Positions 9,962 through 20,202 of a DNA stretch of 64,000 bases are shown here, in pieces. Within the stretch, counting starts at the first letter, position 1. Each line of letters begins with the position of its first letter. The stretch is from assembly GCA_963514095.1 (NCBI GenBank), contig OY741280.1, positions 21,486,554-21,550,553 on the forward strand, given 5' to 3'. A program made the translations under genes and the position numbers. This stretch comes from Eutrigla gurnardus. Lineage: Eukaryota > Chordata > Actinopteri > Perciformes > Triglidae. A model generated the notes under the pieces. It searched no databases. It was not told the origin of the DNA and saw only the letters and a list, made by a program, of their open reading frames with translations.

Positions 9962-11707
9962 TCATTTGACAGATTTTTCTCCTGTGTGAGTTCTCATGTG
10001 ATCCTGTAAATGTTGACGCCATCTAAATGATTTTAAACAGACTGAGCAGCTGAAAGGTTTCTCACTTGAATGGATTTTAATGTGTTTATTTAAATTTCCG
10101 CTCTCTGTGAAAGTTTTGTTACAAACTGAGCAGCTGAAAGGTCTCTCTCCTGTGTGAGTTCTCTTGTGTGTGTGTAAATGATATCTCATTGCAAATTTTT
10201 TCTGACAAACTGAGCAGCCGAAAGGTTTTTCTCCAGTATGAGTCCTCGTGTGTCTCTTCAGGTCGCCGCTTGCAATGAAACCTTTATCACACACTAAGCA
10301 CCTGAAAGGTTTTTCTCCTGTGTGTATTAACATGTGATTCTGTAAATTTCCACTCTGTGTAAAACACTTCCTACAAACCGAGCAGCTGAAAGGTCTCTCT
10401 CCTGTGTGAGTTCTCATGTGTCTCTTCAGACTTCCACTGATTGTAAATGTTTTCCCACACTCAGAGCAGATAAATTGTTTCCCACCAGTTCTACATCTAA
10501 ATTCACTGTCAGGGATTTCATTTTTCAAAGCCTTTAAACCTGACCGAGGTTCTCTGGTCTCCTGCCAATCATCATTGTGTTCATGCTCAGGTTCAGAAGA
10601 GTCTCCAATCTTGTCATAAGTATCTGTTTGTAAATGTGAATCTGAGTTCCTGGCTGGTTCTGGTCCCCCACAGTCCTCTTCATCAGCTTCTGTTTCCATC
10701 TGTTCAGTTGAGCCTCTGGCTGCAGCTGAAACCAGCCCTGAGGACTGAGGTTTCTCTTCATCGTTGTCTTCTTCACTCTTAACAGGGACAACAGTCAACG
10801 GGAACTTGATATCAACCTCCTCCAGGCCTAGATGCTTCTCTCCTTGCTGACAGGTCCAGAGTTCTTCCTGTTCTTCTTTAATGTGTGGGGGGTCTGGGTC
10901 CTGGTCCAGAGTGGAGCTCCAGTCCTGCAGCTCAAAGGGAACCTCTTCTTTAGTCACCAACAGCTGCTGGACGTCTGCAGGAAAACAGTGAACACACATT
11001 ACATATACATGTCAGTTAAACAGTCAGTCACCTGTACATATACAGTTTTTTCTGCCATCATTCATAAGCTCTGGATTTGATTGATTGATTTTTGGTGTCA
11101 CCTTTTGTGTGTTTACCACAATACATCATATCAACACAGGATGACAGAAAGGGGAGCATCTGTATTTATGACGATATTGCAAATCATACCATCAGGAATT
11201 TAAAAATCCCCTTGTATACCCTGATAATATTGTGATCGCCAGCAAGACCCTGAGCAGCATTCTAGCTCCGTCCCAAGGAAAAGGTACAGTAAAATCGGAC
11301 ATTATACTTTAATCCAATTACATGTCAAATGCAGTAATTTTACTTGTTAACATTGGTGGGAGAAGCATTCTGATGATTTACTGCAGAAACACTAATACTC
11401 CACAGTATAAATTCCGTGAGAAATTAATCCGTTTTTGGCATCACGTCTTTCAATTTGAATTCAGGAAACAGGAGGTGTCAAAGTTGAGTGAGAGGAGAAG
11501 TAAAGTGAACCAACCTGCTCTGTGTAACCGGACTTCAGGGATGGAAACAGCGTCCAGTAGCTTCCGCTGTCGCTCGTTCTCCTCTTTAGAACGAGAAAGT
11601 TCCTCCTCGTATTCTGCTACCGTTCTTTCAAACAGCCCAAATATCTCTTCAACAGCCGCACTTAGTCGCTGCTCCACCAAAGCTCTCATCACTTGGACTT
11701 TACTCAT
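9962..11707 (-). CDS. ZNF2: C2H2 zinc-finger protein with N-terminal coiled-coil exon
   Basis: The coding sequence joins 11515-11707 and 9962-10974 (complement), phase 1, 401 residues. Exon 1 encodes a charged coiled-coil-like segment starting MSKVQVMRALVEQRLSAA and rich in Glu/Arg (EEELSRSKEENERQR). Exon 2 starts DVQQLLVTKEEVPFE, continues through an acidic linker (HIKEEQEEL, DEEDCGGPEPARNSDSH), then six C2H2 fingers. Residues at helix positions -1,2,3,6 read IGSR, QGNN, AGDR, MYHT, EGNK and WQHD. This architecture is common among expanded fish zinc-finger families; a nuclear DNA-binding role is inferred. AATAAA (minus) lies at 9922-9927 just past the stop. The finger exon is almost identical to ZNF1, while exon 1 is identical in protein to that of ZNF5. 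Confidence 0.9.
11515..11707 (-). CDS. ZNF2 exon 1 (coiled-coil N-terminus)
   Basis: It starts at the ATG at 11707 after GGAAA and ends at the GAGCAG|GTTGGT donor. The 64 complete codons and the extra G match ZNF5 exon 1. Confidence 0.88.
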
Positions 11708-11762
11708 TTTCCCGCGACGAGAGAGACGTTTTTACTCCACACAAACTCCGTCAAACTCCGTT

Positions 11763-11793
11763 TCCAGCTAGCATGCTAAGCTAACTAGCTTAG
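11763..11793. promoter_or_regulatory. Palindromic GCTAGCATGCTAAGC motif upstream of ZNF2
   Basis: AGCTAGCATGCTAAGC followed by TAACTAGCTTAGC forms overlapping palindromes about 60 bp upstream of the ZNF2 start. Equivalent motifs stand upstream of ZNF3, ZNF4, ZNF5 and ZNF6. Confidence 0.5.
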
Positions 11794-12129
11794 CTTCGTA
11801 GGCTCCCGGGCGATGATTCAGAGTTAAAACATTCAGAATAAAAGGTGAAGAGTACAAAGTCCATCCAGACAGGTTTATCCAGACACACAGAGACTCTGAT
11901 GGATCAGTACTGGTGAAGCTAACAGACACTTTCTCACCACAACATAGGGGCTACTAACGTGAGACGCCATATTGCTAAAAGACAAACATCCGGTTCAGCC
12001 GCGTTTTCTTTTTCTGTGGTGTTTAAAAGCGGTGGGCAACCCATCTTAACGGTTGTATTACCGCCCCCTACTGGGTGGAAGTGTACATCAGTGGATCGGC
12101 AGGAAAATACAATAGAAACAAACAAATTA

Positions 12130-13591
12130 AACGAAATAGTACGTATTTAATTAGATGATTTCGGATTTCTGTCTTTTGTAACATATTCTCCACTGTAGTA
12201 TTGCGTTTTTTTATTTATTTATTAATTTAGTCCCGATATGAATTCACTCCTCTCTGGGCCCTCAGGGTAAAAATGACCCCCCTTCACTAAAATCCTAAAA
12301 TAAGGAAGCTAAATTAAACTTAAAACCCCAAATATATTCTTTATGAAGTAACAACTTGTCATCACTCACACATTTTTATAAATATTAGTTATTTCCCTCT
12401 TTTTTGGAAAAGAATACATTTAATCAGTTAACAACATTCGTTTTGAATGTGATATTGTTTTCCTTAAAGAGACAGGTATAGGATTTACTCCCATCTAGTG
12501 GTGAAATTGTATTTTGCATTTAAACGAATAGTGCTCTCTAGTGCATCGCTTTGTTGCAACTACGGTAGCCGTTATGTACCAAGAAGCTACGACAACATGT
12601 CATCCAATACCACTTCACAAGTATTCTTTCAGGTGATGAGGTTTCAAACAAGTCCAAACTTACTCCTCAAGTAAGATAGTGATTAATGTTGCCATGTTTG
12701 ATGTTCGCCAAGTCGGTACAAGTTGCTCTCCGTCCCGGGGGAGAGCTGGTCCTGTGCTGCACCCTGCATGTCCGGATGTGCCTCTGGATGATGTGATCTA
12801 CTTTAATTCACGCTCTGAATGAAATCGCTATAGTTTTCAAAATGGCGGAACAACATGGAAGCCTCCTGGGGACATACCCATCCAATGTGAATACAAATAA
12901 GAAATAAATGGCTTATGAGGATGAATCATATCATTGGCAGAGGTAATTACACACTCATGAGGAACTATTTATGAATGAAGATATTGATTTTAGATAATAA
13001 ATTACTTAAAATGTTAGACTGCCTTTAACAAAGTAGGGCTTTATTATTTATATTTTTAGTGCTTAAGCTACTGAATATGTGTCGACATTATTTTCTTGGC
13101 AAACAAAAGCACTGTTATAGGCTAAGAAACAGAAATGTGAAAAAGAAAATTTGAATGGAAAGCAATAGCAGTTTTTCTTCAATAACATTTTTGTAAAAGT
13201 TCATTTTTAAACAGTTTTCAATCAATCGCCATCCCAGTCACCAATGTGTATGAACATTAATACCCAATACAATTAAAAAAAGAAATATAAACAAACATGA
13301 TTTTGCCTTTTTTCTAATGTTGGGGGCACTTTAGCATAATTCTTCAAATTTCAAGGTCAAAATTTTTTTTGTTATGGAACAGAAATGGGAATTTCCATCA
13401 CATTGTAAGAATTAAAAACTAAGCGATTAATGTCTTTTGACCTGATGAGGCCAGGCAAATCTTTTGTGACAAACTGTTAGAAAGCATAACTTTATGTTGA
13501 GGGGAACGCAGAAAGTAAAAGAACTCCTTTCCCAACTGTAGCGAATAAAGGGTAAACAAAAAGGCTGCTCAAGCACTTTAAGTTAAACGTC
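12130..13591. other. ZNF2-ZNF3 intergenic region
   Basis: AT-rich sequence with no supportable gene. It includes a CCATCTAGTGGTG stretch (about 12491) of the kind found in dispersed fish repeats. The last few hundred bases resemble the 3' flank of ZNF1 and ZNF2 (CCTGATGAGGCCAGGCAAATC near 13441). Confidence 0.6.
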
Positions 13592-14980
13592 TCAGTTAAA
13601 CAGCTTACAAATTGAGCAGCTACATGGATTCTCTGTATGAGTTCTCATGTGTCTCTTCAGAACTCCATTTACAGTGAAGCCTTTACCACACACTGAGCAG
13701 GTGAAAGGTTTTTCTCCTGTATGACTTCTCATGTGGTCCTGTAAATGTTGACTCTGTGCAAAAGATTTCTTACAAACTGAGCAGGTGAAAGGTTTTTCTC
13801 CTGTGTGAGTTCTCATGTGTCTCTTCAGACCTCCCTTTTCAGTGAAATCTTTTCCACACACCGAGCAGTTGAAAGGTTTTTCTCCTGTATGAGTTCTCAC
13901 GTGTCTCTGTAAACTTTGACGCTGTGTAAAAGATTTGTCACAATCTGAGCAGCTGAAAGGTTTTTCTCCTGTGTGAGTTCTCATGTGTTTCTTCAGATCT
14001 CCACTTTGAATAAAAGCTTTACCACAAACTGAGCAGCTGAAAGGCTTTTCTCCTGTATGACAGCCTATGTGGCCCTTCAGACTTGTACTTAATGGGGTTT
14101 CATCGGTACTACAATTAAATTCACTGTCGGGGGCATCATTTGTCAAAGCCTTTGAACAAGACTGAGGTTCGCTGGTCTCCTGGCAACCATCACTGAGTTC
14201 AGTCTCAGATTCAGAAGAGTCTCCAATCTCGTCATCAGTATCTGGTTGTAAATGTGAATCTGAGTTCCCGGCTTGTTCACAGTCCTCTTCATCAGCTTCT
14301 GTTTCCATCTGTTCAGTTGAGCCTCTGGCTGCAGCTGAAACCAGCCCTGAGGACTGAGGTTTCTCTTCATCGTTGTCCTTATCTTCACTCTTCACAGGGA
14401 CAACAGTCAATGGGAACTTGATATCAACCTCCTCGGTCCCTTGAAGCTGCTCTTCCTTATGACTGGTCAATAGCTCCTCCTGTTCCTCTTTAATGTGTGG
14501 GCGGTCTGGGTCCTCCTGGTCCAGACTGGAGCTGAAGTCTTCCTGCTCAAAGGGAACCTCTTCTTTACTCACCACCAGCTGCTGGATGTCTGTAGGAAAA
14601 CAGGAAACACACATACACAGATGTTAGAGCATTTTAGTAAAACAAATTAAAAATCAGTCACCACTACGTTTTACTGCCATCCTCCCCTCTTACACTCCAT
14701 GTGCTCAGTTACCAAACAAGCATACCGACAGACAGACAAACTGTAAAAATACAATGCACCAGCAGAAATTCAGTCATAGGCTTGTCAAAAAAAAAAAAAA
14801 AAAATAGATACTCAGATACTAATCAGTGCTAAACATTAGCATCAGATATATTTGCAAAAGTATTGATATCAACATTTACTGATCTTTTGTATCTGACTTA
14901 CCTAAATATTTAGTGGTCTTAACCCCCAGCAGACAACCTAAAAATATTGTTGTCTTTTTTGTTTTTACCCAAGTAAATAG

Positions 14981-15020
<40 letters not shown>

Positions 15021-15510
15021 ATACATACATATATACACACACCCTACAATTACTGTTACTCTACATTGTTACTGATGTTGTTTGTATTGTTCTAATCTTT
15101 GTTTAAAATGTATGCCTCTTCATTTTCTTGTTATTTGTCAGTATCGGGTAACAAGTATACTTTACCAATACCGTGACACTTAGTACCTTTTCTTGATTAG
15201 GCTTTACATACTTCAACTGAAGCTATATCAGTTATCAATGCAGGACTTTTACGTGTAGTCAGGACACAGAAGCCCTTAAAGTCGAGCCCGTGAACAGGGA
15301 GAGGAGAAGTGAAGTGAACCAACCTGCTCGGTTTAACTGAAGCTGAGGTTTGGAGTCCAGTAGCTTCCGTATTCGCTCGTTCTCCTCTTTAGAACGAGAA
15401 AGTTCCTCCTCGTATTCTGCTACCGTTCTTTCAAACAGCCCAAATATCTCTTCAGCTGCCGCACTTAGTCGCTGCTCCACCAAAGCTCTCAGCATTTCGA
15501 CTTTACACAT
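13592..15510 (-). CDS. ZNF3: C2H2 zinc-finger protein with coiled-coil exon
   Basis: The coding sequence joins 15324-15510 and 13592-14589 (complement), phase 1, 394 residues. Exon 1 starts MCKVEMLRALVEQRLSAAAE; I chose this Met because it aligns with MSKVQ of ZNF2 and ZNF5, although an in-frame Met exists 16 codons upstream. Exon 2 carries the DIQQLVVSKEEVPFE start, an acidic linker, a degenerate first finger that has lost its cysteines, then five intact fingers with helix residues QGDK, QQSR, EGGR, QQHD and VGVR. The protein ends inside a sixth intact-type finger (CSCSICKLFN), so the array has been cut by a premature stop. Presumed nuclear DNA binder. Confidence 0.88.
14982..15014. repeat. 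(CA)n microsatellite
   Basis: A CA tract followed by imperfect ACAT repeats lies in the ZNF3 intron. Confidence 0.9.
15324..15510 (-). CDS. ZNF3 exon 1 (coiled-coil N-terminus)
   Basis: ATG at 15508-15510 on the reverse strand and donor CGAGCAG|GTTGGT. It is diverged from exon 1 of ZNF2 and ZNF5 but has the same length class. The palindrome TAGCATGCTAAGC lies at about 15560-15573. Confidence 0.85.
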
Positions 15511-15599
15511 TTTCACAGGAGAGAAACTTTTCTTTACTCCACACAAACTCTGTTTCAAGTTAGCATGCTAAGCTAACTAGCTCAGCTTCATAGGCTACC

Positions 15600-17023
15600 G
15601 GCTAATTAGATGATCCAGAGGTAAAACCTTCAGAATAAAAGGTGAAGAGTACAAAGTCCATCCAGACAGGTTTATCCAGACACACAGAGACTCTGATGGA
15701 TCAGTACTGGTGAAGCTAACAGACACTTTCTCAACACCACGAAGGAACTCTGGCTGCGGTCCAATAGTCTGAAGCGACCCGGAAGTAAATAAATGGCAGC
15801 CATGATAAAACTGTTCGAACCCTGGCGAATTGCTTCCGGTACGACTTCAAAATAAAAGTGACCAACGTTTTCGTTACAAGCCAGTATTATTATCATTAGT
15901 TGTTTATTTGTTTTTTTATTTATTTATTTCGTTTGGTTTGTTTTAAGGTAATTTGATCCACACTGCATTTCAGCTGGTGGCGGTAGTGCTTTCATTAGAG
16001 GGCGTAAGACGACAACACTATTGTCTCATGCTTTTAACCCGCCTATAGGGGGCGGGACCCACTGAAGCTACAGACCTGTTCCAGACTAGTGGTGGGACCT
16101 CACTTCAGACACACATTAACAAGATTCCTGATCAATGGGAACACCCTAAATCACCCAAAAAAAGAGTGACATAGATCAAACAATTAATCACTTAATTTAT
16201 GAAAAACACTGGAAGCCAATAATCCTTTTTTTAATGTCAATTCCAACCATGGCTAAAGAATCTTTTAAAGTATTGACCAAATCCAAAAACATCTATTACA
16301 TCAAATCAAATATTGTGTTTGACAGTATCGAACGCTTTGTCTATGAAAATAATATATCTGTTGTCTGTTTATCTTTATTATAATATATGTATATAATATG
16401 ATATATATTATATTATATATATTCATATATACTTTCAATTGATCATGGATTCATTTAGAGGAAGAAAATTACAAAATAAAGTTTGTCATTACAATCTGGC
16501 CTCTTTTTATTTATTATTTATGAATAATAAAGTTTAAAAATTATATATTTACAATATTATATTGGCAGCAATCGGCCACATCCTCTTCCAGGGAGGGGCG
16601 TGGTCAGACAGCTCAATCATTTACAGCTCCAGACACAGAAACAGCCTGTTTTTAGGCTTGCTAAAATCCAGGATTTAAGTGTTTTTTGAGCAACACACTT
16701 TAAAGACATGTTGTGAGGACCCCTGAGACCTATGTGAAGGTGTTGAAAAGCAACATAACATGGGAGCTTTTCAATGTTAGAGTGAAAGGGCTCGCAAGTC
16801 GGGGTTGGAACCCCGGAGCCGCTGTAGTGAGCATCATCATCAAAAGCATCAGGTTCTACATGAGGACTACATGACAAAGACATTTTAAGGACCAAAAACA
16901 AAGAAATGTATGTCTTTTGACCTGATGACACCACGCAAATAAAACTAACATTATGTTGAGCGGAAAACAGGAAGTAAAATAACTCCTTTACCCAACTTTA
17001 GCGGATAAATGAATAACGGCTGC
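15600..17023. other. ZNF3-ZNF4 intergenic region
   Basis: The first part (15600-15740) is the family-shared upstream flank of ZNF3. The rest is AT-rich with a (TA)-rich patch near 16380-16430 and TTTATT (AATAAA on the minus strand) near 16506, a possible ZNF4 poly(A) signal. No gene is supported. Confidence 0.55.
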
Positions 17024-18247
17024 TCATGCACTTTTAGTGCAAAAATGACTCTCGGTAAATGTCACAAACTTAACAGCTGTAAAGTTTTTTCCTGGGGTAT
17101 GGGTTCTCATGTGTCGCTTCAGATTTGCCCTTTTAATGAAATCTTTACGACACACTGAGCAGCTGAAAGGTTTCTCTCCTGTATGAGTTCTCATGTGTTG
17201 CTGTAAATGTTGTCTCTGTGCAAAAGATTTCTGACAAATGGAGCAGCTGAAAGGTTTTTCTCCCGTATGCGTTCTCATGTGGTCCTGTAAATGTTGACTC
17301 CGTGCAAAAGATTTCATACAAACAGAGCAACTGAAAGGTTTTTCTCCTGTATGAGTTCTCATGTGTGTCTGTAAAATTCCACTTCGTGCAAAAGATTTCG
17401 TACAAACCGAGCAACTGTAAGGTTTTTCTCCTGTATGAGTTCTCACGTGTCTCTTTAGATTTCCACTAGAGCCAAATGTTTTCCCACACTCAGAGCATCC
17501 AAATGGTTTCTCAGCAGCACTACATCTAAAATCACTGCCAGGGACTTCATCATTTTCCAAAGCCTTTAAACCTGACCGAGGTTCTCTGGTCGCCTGCCAA
17601 TCAGCACTGTCATCAGTCTCAGGTTCAGAAAAGTATCCAGCATTGTCATCAGTATCTGTTTGTAAATATGAATCTGAGTTCCTGGCTGGTTCTGGTCCCC
17701 TACAGTCCTCTTCATCAGCTTCTGTTTTCATCTGTTCAGTTGAGCCTCTGGCTGCAGCTGAAACCAGCCCTGAGGACTGAGGTTTCTCTTCATCGTCTTC
17801 ATCTTCTTCACTCTTCACAAGGACAAGAGTCAACGGGAACTTGATATAAGCCTCCTCCAGGCCTTGAAGATGCTCTCCCTCCTGACTGATCCAGAGTTCC
17901 TCCTGCTCCTCCTTTATGTGTGGGGGGTCTGGGTCCTCCTGATCCAGACTGGAGCTCCAGTCCTGCTGCTCAAAGGGAACCTCTTCTTCACCCACCACCA
18001 GCTGCTGGACGTCTGTGGAGAATAATGGAACATCTAAGAAGTTTATCATTTCATGTCAACACTTATCCATTCATCATTAGTCAGTGTTTCCCCTGCAATG
18101 TTATAGGAATGGCAGTGAGACAGTCTTAGTAGCGGATACATGCTACAACTCGACACAATAATGTGTCAAAGAATAGGTAATACTTGCACTGTTAAAAATA
18201 AATAATTACGTACCGTCCATTTGTGAATTCGTCCTCTTCTCCGCCAT
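17024..18247 (-). CDS. ZNF4: C2H2 zinc-finger protein with short MAE-type first exon
   Basis: The coding sequence joins 18214-18247 and 17024-18012 (complement), phase 1, 340 residues. Exon 1 encodes only MAEKRTNSQMD and then a G, unlike the coiled-coil exon of its neighbours. Exon 2 has DVQQLVVGEEEVPFEQQ, an acidic linker and five fingers with helix residues SGNR, RGIT, RQHD, QQHQ and KANR. After the last finger the frame runs into GKNFTAVKFVTFTE, which in another frame is a decayed finger, so the C-terminus was changed by a frameshift. Presumed nuclear DNA binder lacking the N-terminal coil. Confidence 0.85.
18214..18247 (-). CDS. ZNF4 exon 1 (11 residues)
   Basis: The ATG at 18247 sits in an AACATGGCGG context and the donor is GGACG|GTACGT. 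It parallels exon 1 of ZNF6, which supports both calls. A CTAGCATGCTAAT palindrome lies at about 18357-18369. Confidence 0.75.
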
Positions 18248-18419
18248 GTTGGAAGTTTCTGGTGACCCCAACTCAGGAAATCAGGTATCACAATTATCTC
18301 AGAGATCGTTATTATGACGCGTTCGTGAGCAATTTCCAAGTCGAGTCTACTTTCAGCTAGCATGCTAATAGCATTAGCCTCGTAGGACCACCAGGAGATA
18401 ATCCAGACGTTTTTAAATG

Positions 18420-20084
18420 AATTAAACAATTTATAATCGACTCAGCGAAGTTTATCCGGACATCGCGGGTCCACGAAAATTACAATTCGATTCACTATCG
18501 GATAGCAGCGCTGTGTGGCCGAGTTCCGTCTCCGTCGATTTGACGCTAGCAGCTACGCTAACTTTATTTAGCATTTGTGGCTAACAGAGAGACACGTCTG
18601 AGTTTATACTTCGCGCTAAGTCCACTTAAATACGTTTAGCCATACATGCGGGTTCTAGTGGTTCAGTCCGGTTCTATCTGGTGACCAACGTGTTGGAAAG
18701 AGCAGGACTAAAAGGGTTTAGTACGAGGAGGTAGCAGACATTTCCAACCACACTCGGCATTGCTAAAGTTAGCATCGGTAAATAACTTCCGGTACGACTT
18801 CTTCAAAATAAAGGTGGCAAACATTCTTGTTACAGGCCCGTATTTCTCTGTAGTGGTTGTCCAGCAATACAGGTAGTATTTCTTACTTGTTTATATAAAT
18901 AATGTATATAATATGAATTAAAATGTAGTTATTTCCTTCCTCTAAATCACTAGGTGATCAAATGAAAGTGTATAAATTGTATTCAAGGGGAAAATGCACA
19001 TTTCAGCAGAAGTGGAAGGGCATAAATTGCAGATCTCATTCCAAATACTGAAGGATCTTCTGGATGAACACAGAATCAGAAAGTGTTTCCTGCCAAGTAT
19101 GTTTTCACATACAAGGAATTTGACATGGTGATTGTGCATTATAATAAAAACAAAAGTACAACAGTATAAAGACAATTACAACATGAGAAATCTGAGAATT
19201 TACCATAGAATATGACAAACAAATCTAGACGAATACCTCATATTATGTAAGCTATCAAAGTGTCCATATTAAAGTGCACTGTTGTGCAGGGATGTGAAAA
19301 TGATCACAAAGTCAGAGGGGCCTTGTTGGTGAGACTGACCACAGTCGGCCTGGAACAGTTTTTGTAGCGTGAGATTTTATTCTTGAGAGACCTCAGCCTC
19401 CAGCCAAAGGGAAGTGACTAAACACAGTTTATTTCCATGGTGGGAGGGCTTGGCCACAGTAGATTACCACAATACATATCGTCCAGCTCAGTTAGTCTCC
19501 TGGATGCAATATACAACGTGTTATGTCTGAGAGTCTAAAAGAGGCAACGCTTCATATTTTCTCACATATCTTCGTGACCACCACCCTCAACTCTTTAAAG
19601 CTAATGCAAGCTAAGTTAACTGTTAACTCAATACATGATGTGGAACTTATGAATGAGGTAAAATAGTGATGTGATGCAAACGATGCTTTACATTTGTATC
19701 TGTATATTCTTGAAACAAAACACTGTTTAGACCAGTTTATTTCCTTCTTTTGCACAGATTTTCAGTGTAACAACATCTACAGAACTTTTATATTCACAGT
19801 CAAAACAATTAACAGTAAACTACATGCATGAAATATTTTAAATGGTTCAATTCACAAAGAAACCAATAAAAAAAGAAACACTGCAGCATGATCCACATAA
19901 CAAACACTGCAATGCAAAAAGGTACCGAGGTGCTCGCAACATGGATTTCCATCCAGTTTGAATTGTGCCATGAATGACACACAGGCTTTGGAAATACATA
20001 ATTATAATTCCACACAACTAAAAGTGTGTTAAGTGAGGATGCCTGTGTGTTAGTACCAGGATGTAACGTTACTCAGACTAACAG
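18420..20084. other. ZNF4-ZNF5 intergenic region
   Basis: 18420-18850 is the ZNF4 upstream flank shared with ZNF6 (GACGCTAGCAGCTACGCTAAC). The remainder up to 20084 contains no supportable gene or recognised repeat. Confidence 0.55.
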
Positions 20085-20202
20085 GTGCTTGTGTTGTAAA
20101 CTTTACAACAAACTGTGCAACTAAATGCTTCCTCCCGCTGTGATGCACCATGCGGCATGTCAATTTATCTTTTGTATAAAACTTTTATTACAAACTGAAC
20201 AA
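20085..20202 (-). pseudogene. Decayed extra zinc fingers downstream of ZNF5 stop
   Basis: Directly after the ZNF5 stop, the minus strand keeps finger-like DNA: TTGTTCAGTTTGTAATAAAAG resembles a CSVCNK codon run with stops, and GTTGCACAGTTTGTTGTAAAG resembles the next finger. The array was once longer. An AATAAA within this remnant (20184-20189) may now serve as poly(A) signal. Confidence 0.6.
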
